The notes beneath the pieces are model-generated. The model worked only from the letters and a program-made list of their open reading frames with translations. It was not told the origin of the DNA and did not search any database. Positions 5,532-5,588 of a DNA stretch of 5,588 nucleotides are shown here, piece by piece. The stretch covers positions 1 to 5,588 of the forward strand of contig CAAEDF010000207.1 in NCBI GenBank assembly GCA_900754535.1, in the 5' to 3' direction. The translations under genes and the position numbers were made by a program. Source of the stretch: Clostridia bacterium. Its GTDB lineage: Bacteria; Bacillota; Clostridia; Oscillospirales; CAG-382. Position 1 is the stretch's first letter, and every line of letters starts with the position of its first letter.

Positions 5532-5588
5532 TTGCAGTATCTGATGTTGTTCCTTGAAGGAGTTATCACCTTTATATCTCCCTGCCTG
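5532..5588 (+). CDS. ccdA: CcdA-type cytochrome c biogenesis/thiol-disulfide membrane protein, N-terminus only
   Basis: Only the first 19 codons are in the window, ending at LFLEGVITFISPCL. This FLEG-x-ITFISPCL opening is the hallmark of CcdA and of the DsbD membrane domain: the start of transmembrane helix 1 with the conserved Pro-Cys of the redox-active cysteine (Cys18 here). CcdA carries electrons from cytoplasmic thioredoxin across the membrane to extracytoplasmic thiol-redox proteins. TTG at 5532 is chosen as start because GGAGGGG (5517-5523) lies 8 nt upstream; the next candidate, ATG at 5544, is 20 nt away from it and would cut the conserved helix. The frame is closed upstream by TAA at 5508. 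It is divergent from the Crp/Fnr gene and preceded by its operator. Whether extra domains follow cannot be seen. Confidence 0.85.
   Translation, partial: MQYLMLFLEGVITFISPCL

Overview
The window is a compact stretch of bacterial DNA with a roughly balanced base composition. It has strong GGAGG-type ribosome binding sites, SigA-like -10 boxes and frequent ATA (Ile) and AGG (Arg) codons. It also pairs a minimal SufC/SufB cassette with a CoA-disulfide-reductase-like enzyme, thioredoxin, CcdA and a clostridial-type Crp/Fnr regulator. Together these suggest an anaerobic Clostridia-type Firmicute; that assignment is inferred from gene types and style only. There is no sign of mobile elements, RNA genes, CRISPR or phage.

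Left part (1-2238, minus strand): a three-gene operon reads right to left. A MarR-family regulator comes first, then a SufC-type ATPase whose start overlaps the regulator's stop by one base (TAATG), then a short SufB/SufD-type scaffold protein cut by the left edge of the window. A textbook promoter (TTGACG, 17 bp, TATAAT) lies ahead of the regulator, with two small dyads at or next to its -35 box. The ATPase and short scaffold look like the minimal SufBC-type iron-sulfur assembly machinery (called SMS) of anaerobes. The regulator is probably autoregulatory and may tune Fe-S assembly.

Middle part (2239-4725): the plus strand carries a 565-residue flavoprotein disulfide reductase with a C-terminal rhodanese domain (CoA-disulfide/persulfide reductase type), then a 102-residue thioredoxin with its own promoter. 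A strong bidirectional terminator separates thioredoxin from the convergent regulator gene.

Right part (4726-5588): a Crp/Fnr-family regulator on the minus strand is divergent from a plus-strand gene whose first 19 codons are clearly those of CcdA, the membrane protein that moves reducing equivalents from thioredoxin across the membrane.

The most interesting feature is a 13-bp dyad of the form GTGAY-WTT-RTCAC. It occurs once ahead of each of three plus-strand starts (reductase, thioredoxin, ccdA), centred about 27-29 bp (or 34 bp for an alternative ccdA box) upstream of a -10 box with no usable -35, which is the class II activator position. The Crp/Fnr protein carries the same Arg-Glu-x3-Arg recognition-helix residues that E. 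coli CRP uses to read GTGA. The window therefore appears to hold a local thiol/persulfide redox regulon: sensor, three target promoters, cytosolic reductase, thioredoxin and a membrane electron shuttle. It sits back to back with an Fe-S assembly operon.
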